Assembly (NCBI GenBank): GCA_965221035.1
Contig: OZ244860.1
Location: 2,170,001 to 2,234,000 of the forward strand
Length of the DNA stretch: 64,000 bases
Direction of reading: 5' to 3'
Origin: UBA6522 sp965221035
GTDB lineage: Bacteria; Pseudomonadota; Gammaproteobacteria; Steroidobacterales; Rariloculaceae
Below are positions 36,951 through 45,680 of the stretch, piece by piece (position 1 is the first letter of the stretch; the number at the start of each line of letters is the position of its first letter). The translations under genes were made by a program, and so were the position numbers. Below the pieces are notes generated by a model. The model was not told the origin of the DNA, searched no databases, and saw only the letters and a list, made by a program, of their open reading frames with translations.

Positions 36951-37843
36951 TCGGTACGGGCGGTATGCCCTTGCGACGTTTGTCCATGATGTTTTGGTGA
37001 TCGGGTGCACGGCGCGGCATTTCTGCGGAAAGAGGGCATTTGACCAGTAGGCTGGTAATTATTTGGTTGCGGGAGGATTGAAGGAATGGCAAGTGTTCGA
37101 CGCGGATCGAATTCAGAATGCCACCGGGTGTGTAGATTCCCAAGCGGTTTTCCAAGATCGCCAGCGAGTCGTGAACCTCCATCCGTGAAAATTGGTCAAT
37201 GCACCGTATCGACCATCGCGACAGATAAGCGATGCAGAAAAATATTTACCGAAGCCCACTACCCTGGTCAGATCTTGAATACTATTTCTTCGAGTTGTCG
37301 CTGCCAACCATGTTGGCGGAATGGTTACTCTTGCTTTCCTTGCGACTGTGCCTGTCATGCGAGCCCAGAGGCTCTTGCATCAATCCACGTCATAAGGAAA
37401 GATGGTGGCGAACCAACTTCTGGCCGAGCTGATACGGCTAATGTAGTAAGCGGTCCCCGCACTGCCACCCTGCGGTGCGCTCTGCCGAGTCTAAGTGGGG
37501 CTGGACTCTCTCACCGGCCCAATGACACCGAGTCAAGCAATGGTTTGGAAAACTCTATACTAGCTGTCTCAATCAACAAATTACCTTGTACCGCAATCCC
37601 ACTTATTGTGGACCCGAAAAACCACTTGACAGTTTCAGCTCCGGTCGGCAGTTCTGTCGACGATAGCATTTCACTCGATTAAAGTATGCCATATTCCCGA
37701 CTGCCAGCTGTCCGGCGAACCGTGACTACGTCCGTTTGGCATATCATCGAGACCCACTTTCAGCACAAAATGTGGAGTAGAAGTGAGGCATTACGCTAAC
37801 CGCTCTATACATCTATATGTAACTTTGCCGAAGTTGTAACAAA
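36951..37843. other. Long intergenic stretch with no recognised gene
   Basis: Several short frames occur on both strands (for example plus 37086-37682 and minus 36847-37182), but none shows a known domain, clear start or protein-like composition. The stretch becomes more AT-rich towards 37,800 and may be the remains of deleted island genes. Confidence 0.4.
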
Positions 37844-38365
37844 ATGTATCTAAAGTTACTCGGGCAGGCGAAATTAATTCTTGTTGCATTGGCAAGTTTT
37901 CTGTTTGGTTTATGGTTCGAGGATCTCATACCAAGGGGAGCTGAAGCTCTTCTACCGAGCGCAATTCTATGCTTAATTTTTGCACTCGCAACTGATAGCC
38001 CTTGGCCTTCAATATACAATCGACAGTTTCGATTATGGCACCCCTATTTTTGTGATACGTTGGTTCGTTCTAGGTCCAAATATACATCTGATGAATGGTG
38101 CAGGGAAAGGGCAAGAAAAATTCAAAATATGCTGAGGGAGCTAGACATTGATATTGATTTATTAGTGTCATTTAACAGAGAGTATTTTACTAGAGTTTTG
38201 GAACATGTTGTCTTTTTTTCCAAGGATGGCGAACTTCTTTCTGCGAAATTTCACTTGACTTATGCCGATCTTGGTACAACACGTGTGCAACGAAGTAGAG
38301 CCAGAATATCTCACTTAGTTTCATCAGTTGACTCGCCAATCAACAAGCCCGGAGATAACGTCTAG
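37844..38365 (+). CDS. Hypothetical membrane protein
   Basis: A 173-residue protein. Residues about 9-24 (AKLILVALASFLFGLWFE) and 34-50 (ALLPSAILCLIFALATD) form two hydrophobic segments. They are followed by a soluble charged region of about 120 residues (for example REYFTRVLEHVVFFSKDGEL). I recognise no family. It is distinctly AT-rich compared with the chromosome and sits alone in the defence-type island, so it is probably acquired. Two-helix membrane proteins of this size are common as effectors in phage defence, but that role is only a possibility here. Confidence 0.5.
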   Translation: MYLKLLGQAKLILVALASFLFGLWFEDLIPRGAEALLPSAILCLIFALATDSPWPSIYNRQFRLWHPYFCDTLVRSRSKYTSDEWCRERARKIQNMLRELDIDIDLLVSFNREYFTRVLEHVVFFSKDGELLSAKFHLTYADLGTTRVQRSRARISHLVSSVDSPINKPGDNV

Positions 38366-38674
38366 AAGCCAGAGGAAATTACTGCCAACGTGAACACCAC
38401 TATGGCCGAATTGAACGATCAGAGATCGGTCCTGAATGCGTTTCGTAACGTCGCCGAGGCGCGCGGAGTGGCGTTTAGGCTCTCGCAACGCGACAGAGTC
38501 AGTCGTATCGCGGATTGAACGTGTGGCTGCCAGAACGGAGGAATCCAAACCCCGATACGCTCACGGATCTGGCTGACACCTGCCGCGTCAAGCTTCGCTT
38601 ATTCGCGTAACCGGAGAGGATGTGACGGTGGCGCCCGGTTCAGTACCCAATTGTTCAACCTGGGTTGCATGGCG
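38366..38674. other. Intergenic stretch with no recognised gene
   Basis: A short plus-strand frame contains MAELNDQRSVLNAFRNVAEA, which is protein-like but only about 40 codons long, and matches nothing I recognise. It may be a fragment of a lost gene downstream of the membrane protein. Confidence 0.35.
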
Positions 38675-39235
38675 TTACGCAAGAAATCCGATCGCGACAA
38701 GAAACCTGTGGAGTTCAGGCACGTTACGGGCCGCTCGTTCGACATGCGATTTACCGATTACGACCCGCAGTTCACTGGCCGACATGCCCTTCCGATACGC
38801 TGGCAAGCGATCCTGGAGCTGACGAAGTGCAAGTGCGGAGGTCGCCGGTCGCAGATGCTCGCACCCGGACAGGTGCTTTAGTAGGAGAGCCTCTATACAG
38901 GGTATCGACCAAACTGCAATCAAGCCGTTTGTCTTTATCAGGACATCTGCCCTTCGACTGCGATCAACGTCATCGTTGCGTCGGTCCGCGTCCAAGAAAA
39001 TCGCCTTTGCCTTGAAATGGCCATGACGAATCCTCCGGTTTTTGAGCTCACGAACTGCCCTTTGGACAACCGCCAATGGATCGCCGCCACGACCCTTCCG
39101 AATGTCCAAATGAATACCCAAGCCCATTTCGTCGGCCAAGAGCTGAAGAAGAGCCGCATAGCCTCGCTCGCTTTCGCCTTCACAGGCTACAAAGTAGCGG
39201 AGTCGCTGGTCCCTGAAGCCGGTACGCCGGGGCAT
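38675..39235 (-). CDS. RloB-like protein (AbiLii-type)
   Basis: A 186-residue protein. The N-terminus shows RYFVACEGESERGYAALLQL, the RloB hallmark (a TOPRIM-like fold with a conserved EGE). A later acidic motif is KAIFLDADRRNDD, and WSIPCIEALLLKHLSG is also typical. RloB accompanies the ATPase RloA, and the pair corresponds to the AbiL abortive-infection system, so it probably acts as the nuclease-like effector. Its ATG overlaps the stop codon of the ATPase gene (TGATG), showing tight coupling. Confidence 0.75.
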   Translation of the reverse strand: MPRRTGFRDQRLRYFVACEGESERGYAALLQLLADEMGLGIHLDIRKGRGGDPLAVVQRAVRELKNRRIRHGHFKAKAIFLDADRRNDDVDRSRRADVLIKTNGLIAVWSIPCIEALLLKHLSGCEHLRPATSALALRQLQDRLPAYRKGMSASELRVVIGKSHVERAARNVPELHRFLVAIGFLA

Positions 39236-40446
39236 CAGCCAATTCGCGGCACGGCGCCGAACGCGCCGCCAAGGTATTTCCTGTAGTAGTTGTAATCGCG
39301 GCGAACGCCCTTGATGTCGTTGAGCGCGTAAATCTCCGTCCTGCCCAGGCGGTCCTTTTCGCAGAAGACGATTTCTTCCTTGGACAACTCTTCCAGCAAG
39401 GATGCGTTGTGGCAGGTAGTCCAGATTTGAGCATCATGCGGATTTCGGGAGGGATCTTGAAACCAACCGATGACTTCCGTGAGAAGCGTCAAGTGAATGG
39501 CGGCATCGAGTTCGTCAATGATGGCGATACCGCCACTCGCCAGAGCCTCCGATATCAGCGGAAATAGCTTGAAGAATTGTCGGGTTCCGTGGCTCTCCAA
39601 TCTGAATGGCAACGGACCCGCGAGGCCCTCGTGCAGGAACAGAAGTTCCGGGCCGCGCCTCCCCGGAAAATGAGTAACCTGACGAACCCCGAAATCAACC
39701 CGGCTGACTTCCCGGTTGAATTGTTTGACCAAGCCGGGCTGGTCCACGTACTTGTCGCGAATGTAATCATCGGGAAAATCCAGCCGTTGGTCATAAATAT
39801 TGGTCTGCACGGCTTCTACAAGGTCCGCCAGGGCATTCGCCACCGGGTGTTGTAGCTGGGCTAATGTCGAAATCACGCTGGCGTTCGGTCGCAGGATTTT
39901 TTCAAGCGCACGCTTGTACCCGGACAGGCCGAAAGCCTTGGACGCCTTGACCGACCCATCGCCAAACCGCTGGACAAGGCGCGTTTTTCTGCGGCTGGCG
40001 CTTGGCCAATAAAAGATCCTTTCGCCCAGTACGGCTCTTTCGTCACCGTTGGCGATTTCCAATTCGTAACAGTACGGGCACGAGGCGACGCTCTCTTGTT
40101 CATGGGACTTTGGAAACTCGGGGCCCGACAGCCAGACTTCGAGTCGGCTCGGCCTCTGCCTGGAGACATCATCCTTGAAATGTTCGTGCGGGACGGGATC
40201 GTTAGGCGGCATGGAAAAACTCCGCGAAACGAACCACATGACAAAGGACAGCGCGCGCAACAAATTGGATTTGCCCGAACCGTTGGCGCCGAAAATGGCG
40301 ACCACCTTGGGCGCCCGTTCGCGCGACCCGGCCCAGCAAGGGGCCAAGCGGTCGGTATCTTGTGGTGCGCTCTCCAAGGCCCGCAGATCAAGGGTCTGCT
40401 TGTCTCGGATTGAGAGGAAATTCTCGATTTCAATCTTGTAGATCAT
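39235..40446 (-). CDS. RloA-like AAA ATPase (AbiLi-type)
   Basis: The protein has 403 residues from ATG 40446 (MIYKIEIENFLSIRDKQTLD); an ATG at 40458 is possible. The Walker A motif is AIFGANGSGKSNLLRALSF. The C-terminal ABC-type signature and Walker B region is SGGIAIIDELDAAIHLTLL, with a switch histidine in IWTTCHNASLLE. This is the RecF/SMC-like AAA_21/AAA_15 layout of RloA. In AbiL-type systems the ATPase senses phage and triggers the RloB partner. Both genes are more than 2 kb from the DarT-like module on the opposite strand. Confidence 0.8.
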   Translation of the reverse strand: MIYKIEIENFLSIRDKQTLDLRALESAPQDTDRLAPCWAGSRERAPKVVAIFGANGSGKSNLLRALSFVMWFVSRSFSMPPNDPVPHEHFKDDVSRQRPSRLEVWLSGPEFPKSHEQESVASCPYCYELEIANGDERAVLGERIFYWPSASRRKTRLVQRFGDGSVKASKAFGLSGYKRALEKILRPNASVISTLAQLQHPVANALADLVEAVQTNIYDQRLDFPDDYIRDKYVDQPGLVKQFNREVSRVDFGVRQVTHFPGRRGPELLFLHEGLAGPLPFRLESHGTRQFFKLFPLISEALASGGIAIIDELDAAIHLTLLTEVIGWFQDPSRNPHDAQIWTTCHNASLLEELSKEEIVFCEKDRLGRTEIYALNDIKGVRRDYNYYRKYLGGAFGAVPRIG

Positions 40447-40659
40447 CTTGGTGCCCATCTTTCGATGCAATATATTATCACTCATAAGAGTCATAATTGA
40501 CGTTTTTTTGTTGTTTTAGCCGTCTGATTGAGCATTTATGCACCGTTAGTGTGTGCGCTGACGGTTATTCGGGCCAAGACAGCATCCCATGGGAATCCGT
40601 GTGACAGTGGCGCACTCGGCGCATGAAGCTGCTGCGCGGCTTGAGTGAGCGGCCGCCCC

Positions 40660-41634
40660 TCAACGCCCCATCAAGCTCTCCGCACCCTGCAGGATGCGCT
40701 CGGGCAGGGGCTGCCGGCGCCTGTATGAGATCCGGTAGATGTCCGACTCCGCGGCAGCCTCGGCGAGAAAGTCGTCGCTGGTGCCGATTTCGTCGATCAG
40801 CCCCAGCTCCAGGGCCCGCGTGCCGTACCAGTATTCGCCGGTGGCGACCTGCTCGATGTCGAGTTGCGGGCGGTGGGTGTTGATCTGGGCCTTGAACAGG
40901 GTATGAACTTCCTCGATCTCTTCCTGGAGTTTCTCCCGCCCTTCTTCGGTGTTCTTGCCGAACAGCGTCAGGGTGCGCTTGAAGCGCCCGGCGGTCACCT
41001 GCTCGAAATCGACACCCTTTTGCTCCAGCAGGCGGTTGAAATTGGGAATCTGGGCGATGACGCCGATGGAGCCGACGATGGCGAACGGCGCGGCCATGAT
41101 GTGGCTGGCGACGCAGGCCATCAGGTAGCCGCCACTCGCCGCCACCTTGTCCACCGCGACGACCAACGGCAGTTCCTTCTGACGGATGCGCAGCAGCTGC
41201 GAGGCCGCGAGGCCGTGCTCGTGAACGGCACCGCCGGCATTTTCCAGACGTACCAGCACGCGGTCGTCCTTCGAGGCCACCGCGAGCACCGCCGACACCT
41301 CCTCCCTCAGCGAAGCCGTCGCCGTGGCACGGAGGTCTCCCTTGAAGTCGATCACGAAGATGCGCGGGCGCTGGGAGCCTTTCTTGTCGAGTTCCTTGCG
41401 TTCTGCCTTGCGCTGCTTGGCCGTAAGCTTGAGTTGCGCCTTTCCCAGCACCGCGCGGCCGACGGTATCGCCCAACTCCTCGAAGCGCCTGTTCAGGTGC
41501 TCGACGGTGAGTCCCCGTTGTTCGGCGCCGCGGCGCAATTCCGAGACGATGAACCCCGCCACCACGATGATTGCGACGGCCACCGTGCCGAGCTTGGCCA
41601 GGAACAACCCGTAATCGAAGACGTATTCGAGCAT
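40660..41634 (-). CDS. sohB: S49-family inner-membrane protease SohB
   Basis: A 324-residue protein. One N-terminal membrane anchor (KLGTVAVAIIVVAGFIVSEL, residues about 15-34) is followed by a long charged linker and a signal-peptide-peptidase-like domain. This has NAGGAVHEHGLAASQLLRI, the nucleophile serine in VDKVAASGGYLMACV, and the general-base lysine region AGRFKRTLTLFGKNTEEGRE. SohB is a periplasmic protease related to SppA. It starts 5 bases after lipA ends, on the same strand, so lipA-sohB form one operon. Confidence 0.92.
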   Translation of the reverse strand: MLEYVFDYGLFLAKLGTVAVAIIVVAGFIVSELRRGAEQRGLTVEHLNRRFEELGDTVGRAVLGKAQLKLTAKQRKAERKELDKKGSQRPRIFVIDFKGDLRATATASLREEVSAVLAVASKDDRVLVRLENAGGAVHEHGLAASQLLRIRQKELPLVVAVDKVAASGGYLMACVASHIMAAPFAIVGSIGVIAQIPNFNRLLEQKGVDFEQVTAGRFKRTLTLFGKNTEEGREKLQEEIEEVHTLFKAQINTHRPQLDIEQVATGEYWYGTRALELGLIDEIGTSDDFLAEAAAESDIYRISYRRRQPLPERILQGAESLMGR

Positions 41635-41639
41635 GTCGG

Positions 41640-42626
41640 TCAGAGCCCTACGTTATCCCTTTCAAAGACCCGCTCGGCGCGATAACTGGAACGCACCAGC
41701 GGACCGGCGACCACTTCCAGGAAACCTCGCTCCAGGCCCCACCGGCGGTACCTGTCGAACGCTTCGGGAGGCACGTACCTCTCCACCGGCAGATGGTTCA
41801 TCGTGGGCCGCAGGTACTGGCCGAAGGTCACGATATCGACATTGCTTTTCCGAAGGTCGTACAGGGCTTCCACGATCTCGTCGTCGGTCTCGCCCAGTCC
41901 CAGCATGATGCTGGACTTGGTCAGCACCTCCGGCCGGTATCGCTTCGCATAGGCCAGGACGCCCAGCGTCTGGTCGTATCCGGCGCGGGGGTCGCGCACG
42001 GGATGGGTCAGGCGGCGCACCGTTTCCAGATTCTGCGCGAACACGTCCAGGCCGGAGTCGAGCACGGTCCTGACGCTGGCGCGCTTTCCTGCGAAGTCCG
42101 GCGTCAACGCCTCCACCGCGGTCTGCGGGCAGCGCTGCTTGATGGCCTCCACGCAGGCCGCGTAGTGCCCCGCGCCGCCGTCGTCGAGATCGTCCCGGTC
42201 GACGGATGTCACCACCACGTACTTCAATCCCATCAACTCCACCGACTGCGCGGCGTGAAGCGGTTCATCCGGGTCCAGCCAGCCCTGCGGGTTGCCGGTA
42301 TCCACGGCGCAGAAACGGCATGCGCGTGTACATACCGAGCCCATCAGCATCAAGGTCGCCGTGCCGGCGGACCAGCACTCGCCGATGTTGGGGCACATGG
42401 ACTCTTCGCACACCGTTGCCAGCCGGTGCTCGCGAACCGTGCGCTTGACCCGGACATACTTCTCCCCGGACGGCATCCGGGCCTTGAGCCAGGGCGGCTT
42501 GCGGAGCGCCAGGGCACCGGCATCCCGCGCAGCGGCCTTGACGCCGTTCTTCACCGCCATGAAACCGGCTGAAGTTCGGTACTTGCGGCCGCTCTCGACC
42601 ACGGGTATGCCGCGAAACTCGCTCAC
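41640..42626 (-). CDS. lipA: Lipoyl synthase
   Basis: A 328-residue radical-SAM enzyme that inserts two sulfurs into octanoyl groups on lipoyl domains. Two iron-sulfur cluster motifs are visible: the auxiliary cluster [12 protein letters not shown] and the radical-SAM motif CTRACRFC, together with [18 protein letters not shown] and the C-terminal [11 protein letters not shown]. The length is normal. It is divergent from the OmpA-family gene, with 56 bases between starts. Confidence 0.97.
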   Translation of the reverse strand: MSEFRGIPVVESGRKYRTSAGFMAVKNGVKAAARDAGALALRKPPWLKARMPSGEKYVRVKRTVREHRLATVCEESMCPNIGECWSAGTATLMLMGSVCTRACRFCAVDTGNPQGWLDPDEPLHAAQSVELMGLKYVVVTSVDRDDLDDGGAGHYAACVEAIKQRCPQTAVEALTPDFAGKRASVRTVLDSGLDVFAQNLETVRRLTHPVRDPRAGYDQTLGVLAYAKRYRPEVLTKSSIMLGLGETDDEIVEALYDLRKSNVDIVTFGQYLRPTMNHLPVERYVPPEAFDRYRRWGLERGFLEVVAGPLVRSSYRAERVFERDNVGL

Positions 42627-42682
42627 TTGATCCCTTGGATGCCGGCCTGCAGGCCAACGGTGCGTTGGCGTATCATTATCTC

Positions 42683-44176
42683 ATGGTTTCCAGGACGAAG
42701 GGCACAGGGGCAAGGTGGTTGCCGGAGGGGCGGCGGTCGTTCGCGGTCTTGGTCTGCCTGACCACCGCGCTGTCGAGTCAGGCGCACGCGCAGGACGACC
42801 GCAGTTCCCTCTTTCAGACCGCCGAAACGGCGTTGGCCGTCGCCGAGGAGGCGGATGCGCAGGTACTGGCGCCGGCGGCGTTCGAGTCGGGAATGAACGC
42901 CTACGCGGCAGCTGAGAACGACTTTGCACGCGGGCGAAACATCAGCCGGGTCCAGAGCCGTCTGGCCGACGCGGAGGCTGCATTCAACCAGGCCGCCGAA
43001 ACGGCGGAGGCGGCCGCGAACACGTTCGCGACGCTGCTTCAGGCCCGACGGGAAACGCTGGATGCCGGCGCGGACATTTTTGCGGTAGAACTCTGGGACG
43101 ACGCGGAAGCCGCCTTCAGGGCCGTCAGCCGGCGACTGGAATCTTCCCCTTCGGCGTCCGTGAACGACCGTATCCCGACGGTGGAGAGCCAGTACCGCAA
43201 TGCGGAGCTTACCGCCATCAAGGCGCAGAATCTAAGTCAGACACGCGCGCTGCTGGCGCAGGCGGCGCTTGATGGCGTACCGCAGCTCGCCCCGCGCACG
43301 CACGCACGCGCAGAGGCGTTGCTTGCCGAGGCCGAGGCCGCGCTGGACGAGAACCGCTACGAGGTCGAACCGGCCAGGGCGCTGGCCGAGCAGGCCGCCT
43401 ACGAGGCCCGGCGCGCGATCTTCATGACCCGGCGAGTTCGCGAGCTGGTGGACAGGGAACGAACCGTCGAAGACCTCATTCTCGAATACGAGCAGGGCTT
43501 CACGCGGCTCGCCAACGCAGCGGGCCGCGATGCACGGCTGGATACGGGACCGGACCCGGTCATCGAGGACGTGGTTGCGGAAATCGAAACGCTTCGCCAG
43601 CAGGGGCGGCAACTGCAAGTCGATATCGAAGCCAGCCGCATCCGCATCGCCGCGCTCGAGGACGAAATCCGGGAACTGGACGCCCGACTGGGCGGCATCT
43701 CCCGGGAACGCGTCGAACTGGTGCGTCAGCTGGAGGCCGAGGAACGCGCGCGCGAGCAGTTCCTGAGGGTCGAGAACATGTTCAGCGTCGACCAGGCGCA
43801 GGTGGCGAGGGAAGGCGACAGTGTCATCATTACCCTCACGGGGTTGACGTTTGCCAGCGGTTCGTCCTTGATCGACGACGCCCACGCGCCACTTCTTGAG
43901 GCGGTGCGCGAGGCCGTGGACATATTCCCGCTGTCCCGGGTAGTCGTCGAAGGCCACACGGACTCACTTGGCGGGAGCAATACCAACATGTCCCTGTCTC
44001 GGGACCGTGCCGAGGCGGTGGGCGCCTGGCTGACCGACCGGCTGGGCGTGGCCGGGGAGCGGATCAGTTCGTTGGGATTCGGAGAAACGCGACCGGTGGC
44101 CAACAACGAGACGGCCCAGGGACGGGCGCGGAACCGCCGCATCGAGGTGCGGATCACGCCGCAGCCAAGGGATTGA
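42683..44176 (+). CDS. OmpA-family outer-membrane protein with DUF4398-like N-terminal region
   Basis: A protein of about 497 residues from ATG 42683. A signal peptide (LVCLTTALSSQAHAQ) ends near residue 36. Residues about 40-230 form a long alanine/glutamate-rich helical region typical of DUF4398, then a coiled coil (ASRIRIAALEDEIRELDARL), and finally an OmpA-like peptidoglycan-binding domain of about 110 residues. That domain has FASGSSLIDDAH, VVEGHTDSLGGSNTNMSLSR and GFGETRPVANNETAQGRARN with the diaminopimelate-binding Asp and Arg. It probably tethers the envelope to the cell wall. Confidence 0.88.
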   Translation: MVSRTKGTGARWLPEGRRSFAVLVCLTTALSSQAHAQDDRSSLFQTAETALAVAEEADAQVLAPAAFESGMNAYAAAENDFARGRNISRVQSRLADAEAAFNQAAETAEAAANTFATLLQARRETLDAGADIFAVELWDDAEAAFRAVSRRLESSPSASVNDRIPTVESQYRNAELTAIKAQNLSQTRALLAQAALDGVPQLAPRTHARAEALLAEAEAALDENRYEVEPARALAEQAAYEARRAIFMTRRVRELVDRERTVEDLILEYEQGFTRLANAAGRDARLDTGPDPVIEDVVAEIETLRQQGRQLQVDIEASRIRIAALEDEIRELDARLGGISRERVELVRQLEAEERAREQFLRVENMFSVDQAQVAREGDSVIITLTGLTFASGSSLIDDAHAPLLEAVREAVDIFPLSRVVVEGHTDSLGGSNTNMSLSRDRAEAVGAWLTDRLGVAGERISSLGFGETRPVANNETAQGRARNRRIEVRITPQPRD

Positions 44177-44251
44177 CCGCCGGCTGGTCGACGGTGCTCA
44201 TCATCCCGCGGTCGATGCGGGCTGATGTAAACCATCTCCCAGCGCCCCTAT

Positions 44252-45178
44252 TCAATCCCCAGGATCGCCGCCGCTGTGGCCGCCCACCCAAGCGGCAATC
44301 GCACCGGCGACGGGTTGGGTGATCAGGTAACCGTAGGAGGTATGCACGTCCAGCCTGCCGCGGTCCCGATAATGGTTGTAGAAGCCGGTGACGTCCTGAA
44401 GCGATTCCAGCGCGCCCAGCTCAACCATTTCGCCGTAGTAAGGTCCCAGCCGGGGATGCAGCGCGGTTATTTCCCCCCTTGCCGAGAAATTCTGCCAGCG
44501 GTCGATATTGCGGGGATAACGTTGCGGTCCCGACAACCGGGCGCCCATGACGCCCTTGCGGATCATCGGGCTTGCCAGCGGACTTCCCAAGGTCATGAAC
44601 AGGTCCACGCGACCGCTGCCGGGCCGCTCGCCGTGGCTGAGTTCCCAAAGCGCATCGTAGGCGATCACCGAACCCAGGCTGTGTCCGATCAACAGCACGC
44701 GCCCGCCGGCGTTCCAGGCCTTCTCCAACGCCTCGCGCACCTGATCGCGCACGGCAGTGCCGATACCCCGCAAGTTCATCAGGTAACGTTGGGTTTCGGT
44801 GACGGTCAGGCGCATCGACCGCCTGGCGAACAGGCTCGTGAACAGCGGCGCCACGTGGCCCAGCGCGAGCAGGATGCGGGTCTTGCGCCTGGCGAAGGAC
44901 TCGATATCGGCGACATCCCGCGCAGTGGGTTCCGGTTGCAAGAGAATCCGCTCGATGCTCTGTCGATCCAGTTCGATATTGCGGTGTCGGCGGTAGAAGG
45001 CGTGGGTCCATGACGCCAGCGACAGGCCCCCGGCGCCGTCCCGCAATGCCTGGGCGGCTGACGGATCGGCGCGTTCCAACCCGGCGCGCATGCAACGGGC
45101 CAGCACCTGCCGGTGAATCCGCTCCGGCGGCTTGGGTTTCATGCCCGGAACGAAGATGATGCGCACGGGTCTGGTCAT
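44252..45178 (-). CDS. Alpha/beta-hydrolase-fold protein
   Basis: A 308-residue protein without a signal peptide. It opens with RPVRIIFVPGMKPKPPERI, an oxyanion-side strand, and has the nucleophile elbow GRVLLIGHSLGSVIAYDAL (GHSLGS) near residue 165. FMTLGSPLASPMIRKG and a final HTSYG histidine region complete the pattern. A lipase- or esterase-like activity is likely but the substrate is unknown. It is convergent with the OmpA-family gene and divergent from gloA. Confidence 0.7.
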   Translation of the reverse strand: MTRPVRIIFVPGMKPKPPERIHRQVLARCMRAGLERADPSAAQALRDGAGGLSLASWTHAFYRRHRNIELDRQSIERILLQPEPTARDVADIESFARRKTRILLALGHVAPLFTSLFARRSMRLTVTETQRYLMNLRGIGTAVRDQVREALEKAWNAGGRVLLIGHSLGSVIAYDALWELSHGERPGSGRVDLFMTLGSPLASPMIRKGVMGARLSGPQRYPRNIDRWQNFSARGEITALHPRLGPYYGEMVELGALESLQDVTGFYNHYRDRGRLDVHTSYGYLITQPVAGAIAAWVGGHSGGDPGD

Positions 45179-45246
45179 GGACGGGCGGTATCGATTATGG
45201 TGCCTTGCCTTGCACGACGGTATTGAAACGAAACGGAGGATAACCG

Positions 45247-45666
45247 GTGCGGTATCTGCATACGATGGTCAGGGTGAGCAACCTGGAAGAATCACTGGAT
45301 TTCTACTGCGGCAAACTCGGCCTGAAACAGATCCGGCGGAAGGATGTCGACGCCGGGCGGTTTTCGCTCATCTTCGTGGCACCGGAGGGACAGGAAGAGT
45401 GCCCCCTGGAGCTCACCTACAACTGGGACCCGGAAGACTACGGCGAAGGCCGAAACTTTGGTCATGTCGCCTACGAAGTCGATGACATCTATGCCACCTG
45501 CGAGCGGCTCATGCAGGCCGGGGTCACCATCAACCGACCGCCACGGGATGGCAGGATGGCCTTCATCCGCTCTCCCGACAACATTTCCGTGGAGTTGCTG
45601 CAGAAGGGAGATGCCCTTGAGCCGGCCGAACCCTGGGCGTCCATGGGCAACTCGGGCCACTGGTAG
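45247..45666 (+). CDS. gloA: Lactoylglutathione lyase (glyoxalase I)
   Basis: A 139-residue protein starting at GTG. It isomerises the methylglyoxal-glutathione adduct in the cytoplasm. The metal ligands are visible in RYLHTMVRVSNLEESLDFYC (His), CPLELTYNWDPEDY (Glu), GHVAYEVDDIY (His) and NISVELLQKG (Glu). The YGEGRNFGHVAYEVDD stretch is typical of GloA. It is convergent with the Bat operon. Confidence 0.95.
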   Translation: MRYLHTMVRVSNLEESLDFYCGKLGLKQIRRKDVDAGRFSLIFVAPEGQEECPLELTYNWDPEDYGEGRNFGHVAYEVDDIYATCERLMQAGVTINRPPRDGRMAFIRSPDNISVELLQKGDALEPAEPWASMGNSGHW

Positions 45667-45680
45667 GGAAAGACCGAGGA

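Noticed and set aside
36847..37182. Minus-strand frame of 111 codons after the ADP-ribosylglycohydrolase
   Set aside because: Partly overlaps the hydrolase end and has no recognisable motif; the protein-like start is too weak to call.
37086..37682. Plus-strand frame of 198 codons in the intergenic stretch
   Set aside because: Unusually rich in Ser, Cys, Arg and Pro, with no clear ribosome-binding site or domain.
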